Shown in pieces: positions 5,759 through 7,783 of a stretch of DNA of 7,783 nt. Made by a program: the position numbers and the translations under genes. Where the stretch lies: positions 1 to 7,783 of the forward strand of contig CAJMOL010000062.1 in the NCBI GenBank assembly GCA_905215095.1, written 5' to 3'. This DNA is from an uncultured bacterium (GTDB lineage Bacteria > Actinomycetota > Coriobacteriia > Coriobacteriales > Coriobacteriaceae). The notes beneath the pieces were generated by a model. That model saw only the letters and a list, made by a program, of their open reading frames with translations, was not told the DNA's origin and searched no databases. The first letter of the stretch is position 1, and each line of letters opens with the position of its first letter.

Positions 5759-6081
5759 ATGGGAAGGCTGTCCGGATGTGGCCGCGAGGCTTGCGAAGGC
5801 CAGATCGGGGCAGTCGCCAAGGCTGTTTGGGTAATTTTGGGGCTGATCGGGGCAGTCGCCAAGGCTGTTTGGGTGATTTTGGGGCTGATTGGGGCGATCG
5901 CCGGGGTTGTCTGGGCGACTTTGGGTGTGGCAGGGGTAATTGCCGGCGATACCGAAGCAACTTGGGGTCTGCCGGGATGATTGTCGGTTATGTAGAGGCG
6001 GTATCAGCCTCGATTGGGATGGTTATTGGAGCTGCCGAAGCGGTTTTGGGTGCCACGGCGCCCTTTTGGCTTAGCAGATAA
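5759..6081 (+). pseudogene. Degenerate gene of 14-residue glycine-rich hydrophobic repeats, frameshifted
   Basis: I do not recognise the family. Six units of 14 codons can be read, the first two being IGAVAKAVWVILGL. Later units are IGAIAGVVWATLGV, AGVIAGDTEATWGL, AGMIVGYVEAVSAS and IGMVIGAAEAVLGA; the consensus is [IA]-G-x-[VI]-x-[KG]-x-x-[WE]-[AV]-x-x-G-x. A more worn unit begins at the ATG of 5759. Differences among units 1-3 are largely synonymous or conservative in this frame, which suggests that the repeats once coded for protein. Between units 4 and 5 (near 5971) one base is missing, so the first four units lie in one frame (stop at 5978-5980) and the last two, with the end ATAPFWLSR, in another (stop at 6079-6081). 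No ribosome site precedes 5759. A TTG at 5666 would place the start inside the MITE-like element. The upstream part may have been lost to that insertion. Glycine-zipper-like membrane helices are a guess. Confidence 0.4.
5803..6054 (+). repeat. 42-bp tandem repeat, six units
   Basis: Units begin near 5803, 5845, 5887, 5929, 5971 and 6013. The first two differ at one base of 42 (GTA versus GTG), the third is about 70% like them, and the rest are weaker and clearest at protein level. The near-identity of units 1 and 2 points to a recent duplication on top of an old array. The period is exactly 14 codons. Confidence 0.8.
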
Positions 6082-6115
6082 AACAAAACAGCCCAGAGGC
6101 ATAGCCTCTGGGCTG
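6078..6115 (-). terminator. Intrinsic terminator of tRNA-Val
   Basis: CAGCCCAGAGGC (6089-6100) and GCCTCTGGGCTG (6104-6115) form a perfect 12-bp stem with a 3-base loop. On the minus strand it is followed by TTTTGTTTTAT (6088-6078). It lies 8 bases after the encoded CCA of the tRNA. Confidence 0.92.
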
Positions 6116-6123
6116 CGAACATT

Positions 6124-6198
6124 TGGTGGGCGTTACAAGATTTGAACTTGTGACCTCTTCCGTGTCAGGGAAGCGCTCTCCCCCTGAGCTAAACGCCC
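6124..6198 (-). tRNA. tRNA-Val (anticodon GAC)
   Basis: On the minus strand a full cloverleaf can be read in 75 nt: acceptor GGGCGTT with AACGCCC, D-arm GCTC/GAGC, anticodon stem CTTCC/GGAAG around the loop CTGACAC, and T-arm ACAAG/CTTGT around TTCAAAT. A discriminator A (6127) and an encoded CCA (6126-6124) follow. The anticodon GAC (6166-6164) reads valine codons GUC and GUU. All stems are perfect, so the gene should be functional. It is transcribed alone, between its own promoter and a strong terminator. Confidence 0.97.
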
Positions 6199-6227
6199 GA
6201 TCAAGGGTGCGCAAGTGCGCAAGGGAT

Positions 6228-6256
6228 AATATAACGGAGCTTGAACTCGGTGGCAA
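6228..6256 (-). promoter_or_regulatory. Promoter of tRNA-Val
   Basis: On the minus strand TTGCCA (6256-6251) and TATATT (6233-6228) are separated by 17 bp. Transcription would begin near 6221, giving a leader of about 22 nt that holds a repeated TGCGCA (TGCGCACTTGCGCA). This is the best promoter in the window. Confidence 0.7.
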
Positions 6257-6487
6257 GAATATTTTTTAAAATCGCTAACGTTGTGGAATCAAAGGGCTTT
6301 GTCGCGCCCATTTTAAAAGAGCTCGCTGCCGTGATTTGGCTGTCGCATAATGCAAGGCCATTGCGGTATCGAGCTATGGAAAGACGCCTGCGGAATTGTC
6401 CTACCGATAAGCGGACAAGCCCCCAGCTGGTGCCTTCGCCGTGGTAAGGTAAGCCGAATTGTTTCCAGGCTGTTTCGGGGGAGCGGG
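6257..6487 (+). other. Gene-free leader region before the EamA transporter
   Basis: These 231 bases lie between the tRNA promoter and the transporter start. The left part (6258-6272) is AT-rich. CATAAT at 6346-6351 could be a -10, but no good -35 is found 16-18 bp before it. Further on, TTGTCC (6396-6401) and GGACAA (6413-6418) form a 6-bp hairpin with an 11-base loop. I tried to match the region to known riboswitch cores (guanidine, fluoride, cyclic-di-GMP, cobalamin, TPP, ZTP, preQ1) and could not. It may be a plain leader. Confidence 0.3.
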
Positions 6488-7510
6488 ATGAGCAAAGAGC
6501 GTGTCGAGCAGGTCGAAGGCGCAGGGGCTTCGGTGCCGATGACCGATATATCGAACATTGATGTGCCCGAGGGTACCGATGAGCTCAGCCGCAGCACCCG
6601 CCGTGCATGGCGCGACCGCCTCAACGACGCCCAGACGCGCAAGATGATCGTGGGCATGTTGGCTACGCTCGTGGGCGGCTCGTTTTGGGGCTTCTCGGGC
6701 ACCAGCGCGAGTTTTTTGTTCGATACCTACCATGTCGATACGCTGTGGCTTATGAGCGTGCGTCAGATTCTCGCCGGCCTGCTCTTTATGGCTGTGGTTG
6801 TCACGCGCGATCGCGCACGCCTGGTCAAGCTTTGGACGACGCCCGCTGATCGCAAGCAGCTGCTGCTCTTTACCGCTTTTGGCCTGCTGTTCAACCAGTT
6901 TTGCTATCTTTCGGCCGTGCGCCTGACGAACGCCGGAACCGCGACGGTGCTCCAGTGCCTGCAGCTCGTTATCATCATGGGCTACACCTGCGCGATCGAT
7001 CGCCGCATGCCGCGTACTCGCGAAGTCATCGGCATTGGCCTGGCTCTGGGTGGAACCTTTTTAATCGCCACCGGCGGCGACCCCACGAGCCTGAGCATCT
7101 CGCCGCTCGGTCTGGTGGCGGGTCTTATGTGCGCGGTGAGCGCCGCCTGCATGGCGGTGATTCCCGCCAAGATTCTGCCCGAATACGGCAGCCCCATCGT
7201 TACGGGCTCAGCCATGCTCACGGCTGGTATCGTCACCTGCACTATCGTGCAGCCTTGGGCCCATATGCCGGCGCTCGATGCCGCCGGCGTCGAGGCGCTC
7301 GCGGTGTTTGTGGTCGTGGGCTCGTTTTTGGCGTACATGCTCTATATGCAGGGCGTCAAGGACATCGGCTCGGTGCGTGCGAGCTTGATCGGAACCGTGG
7401 AGCCGGTTTCGGCGACCATCACGAGTGCCGTTATGCTGGGCACGGTGTTTTTGCCGACCGATCTTATCGGCTTTGCCATGATCATCGTGATGATGTTCCT
7501 CACGGTGTAG
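6488..7510 (+). CDS. EamA-family (DMT superfamily) transporter
   Basis: An inner-membrane carrier of 340 residues with two EamA repeats and about ten helices. The substrate is unknown; relatives export amino acids, metabolites or drugs. The first repeat begins at about residue 53 (MIVGMLATLVGGSFWGFSGT) and includes LTNAGTATVLQCLQLVIIMGY at about 146-166, the usual end of a DMT half. The second begins at about 206 (PLGLVAGLMCAVSAACMAVI) and ends with GTVEPVSATITSAVMLG and a last helix at about 325-340. A polar N-terminal tail of about 50 residues is cytoplasmic and poorly conserved. I chose the ATG at 6488 because GGGGGAG (6476-6482) stands in front of it and the residues encoded before it do not resemble the family. 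The frame is open back to 6350, but that extension is not credible. The gene is followed by a candidate terminator and then glmM, so it is probably a single-gene unit. Confidence 0.9.
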   Translation: MSKERVEQVEGAGASVPMTDISNIDVPEGTDELSRSTRRAWRDRLNDAQTRKMIVGMLATLVGGSFWGFSGTSASFLFDTYHVDTLWLMSVRQILAGLLFMAVVVTRDRARLVKLWTTPADRKQLLLFTAFGLLFNQFCYLSAVRLTNAGTATVLQCLQLVIIMGYTCAIDRRMPRTREVIGIGLALGGTFLIATGGDPTSLSISPLGLVAGLMCAVSAACMAVIPAKILPEYGSPIVTGSAMLTAGIVTCTIVQPWAHMPALDAAGVEALAVFVVVGSFLAYMLYMQGVKDIGSVRASLIGTVEPVSATITSAVMLGTVFLPTDLIGFAMIIVMMFLTV

Positions 7511-7544
7511 CCTCTGCGGTTGCTATAAAGGATAATAGGCTGGC

Positions 7545-7573
7545 GGCGCGTTGCTTTGGCGGCGCGCCTTTGT
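7545..7573 (+). terminator. Candidate terminator between the EamA gene and glmM
   Basis: GGCGCG (7545-7550) pairs with CGCGCC (7563-7568) in a 6-bp GC stem with a 12-base loop, followed by TTTGTCT. The two arms sit in a direct repeat of GGCGGCGCG (7542-7550 and 7558-7566). The T-run is short, so glmM may still be reached by read-through. Confidence 0.4.
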
Positions 7574-7591
7574 CTATAGAGAGGACCTCTT

Positions 7592-7783
7592 ATGAAGTAC
7601 TTTGGCACCGACGGATTTCGCGGCGAGGCCAACGTTGGGCTGACCGTGGAGCACGCGTACAAGATCGGCCGCTTTGTGGGCTGGTATTACGGCGCCAGGC
7701 GCGGGGCCAAGGCGCGCGTGATCGTGGGTAAGGACACGCGTCGCTCGAGCTATATGTTCGAGGCGGCGCTGGTGAGCGGCCTG
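7592..7783 (+). CDS. glmM: Phosphoglucosamine mutase, N-terminal part
   Basis: The first 64 residues of GlmM, which converts glucosamine-6-phosphate to glucosamine-1-phosphate for UDP-GlcNAc and peptidoglycan synthesis in the cytoplasm. The opening MKYFGTDGFRGEAN is the hallmark of GlmM, as opposed to other phosphohexomutases. It is followed by the family stretches YKIGRFVGWYY and VIVGKDTRRSSYMFEAAL. The catalytic phosphoserine (near residue 100 in a protein of about 450) lies outside the window. The ATG at 7592 is six bases after AGAGAGGA (7578-7585), a good ribosome site. The upstream GATAAT at 7531-7536 may be a -10 element, but it lacks a clear -35. Confidence 0.95.
   Translation, partial: MKYFGTDGFRGEANVGLTVEHAYKIGRFVGWYYGARRGAKARVIVGKDTRRSSYMFEAALVSGL

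Noticed and set aside
5757..5960. Minus-strand Pro/Arg/Lys/Ser-rich 67-residue frame
   Set aside because: It is the antisense of the 42-bp repeats; differences between units change its residues more than those of the plus-strand frame, so it is a shadow.
5960..5985. Programmed ribosomal frameshift joining the two halves of the repeat gene
   Set aside because: The sequence around the shift (GGGGTCTGCCGGG) has no slippery heptamer and no evident downstream structure; a plain one-base deletion is simpler.
5803..6054. CRISPR array
   Set aside because: The 42-bp units are directly adjacent with no variable spacers, diverge gradually, and keep a 14-codon reading frame.
6350..6487. 46-residue N-terminal extension of the EamA transporter from the ATG at 6350
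   Set aside because: The extra residues do not resemble the family and no ribosome site precedes 6350, while a good one precedes 6488.
7578..7590. Short dyad AGAGGACCTCT just before glmM as an operator
   Set aside because: The dyad has a one-base centre, includes the ribosome site, and is short enough to be chance; no regulator is suggested.

Overview
The window looks like chromosomal DNA of a high-GC Gram-positive gut actinobacterium, most likely a Collinsella-type member of the Coriobacteriia. This is inferred from base composition, gene style, a Gram-positive LexA operator and a GlmM start of familiar type. No marker gene proves the genus.

Left part (1-3045, minus strand): a two-gene ABC export operon. 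A complete LolD/MacB-type ATPase is followed 5 bp later by a very large FtsX-type permease that runs off the left edge, with 779 codons visible and no stop. The short intergenic region before the next, divergent gene carries a perfect 14-bp palindrome that matches the Gram-positive SOS (LexA) box. It sits just upstream of a -10 element and of a gene for a GyrI-like small-molecule-binding protein (3317-3955).

Middle (3956-4833): a small decayed defence island. A promoter leads directly into a roughly 60-nt RNA with two interleaved perfect stems (pseudoknot topology). The second stem contains the ribosome binding site of an Abi_2 (AbiD/AbiF, HEPN-type) abortive-infection gene. That gene keeps only about its first 115 residues and is then joined, by an apparent deletion, to the last 70 or so codons of a ClC chloride-channel gene in another frame. 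REP-like repeats follow. Next, on the minus strand, is a complete methylated-DNA-cysteine S-methyltransferase gene (ogt).

Right-middle (5413-6123): about 700 bp with no intact gene. It holds a 171-bp imperfect inverted repeat resembling a MITE, with a tRNA D-arm-like fragment at its left edge. After it comes a degenerate reading frame of six or seven 14-residue glycine-rich hydrophobic repeats (42-bp period), broken by an apparent one-base deletion.

Right end (6124-7783): a complete tRNA-Val(GAC) on the minus strand with its own promoter and terminator, then on the plus strand an EamA/DMT-family transporter with a 10-helix fold and the first 64 codons of glmM (phosphoglucosamine mutase, peptidoglycan precursor synthesis).

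The core genes (tRNA-Val, glmM, probably the EamA transporter) flank a variable segment of defence remnants, repeats and DNA-damage-related genes. The two items most worth following up are the SOS box in front of the GyrI-like gene and the RNA pseudoknot/Abi_2 remnant.
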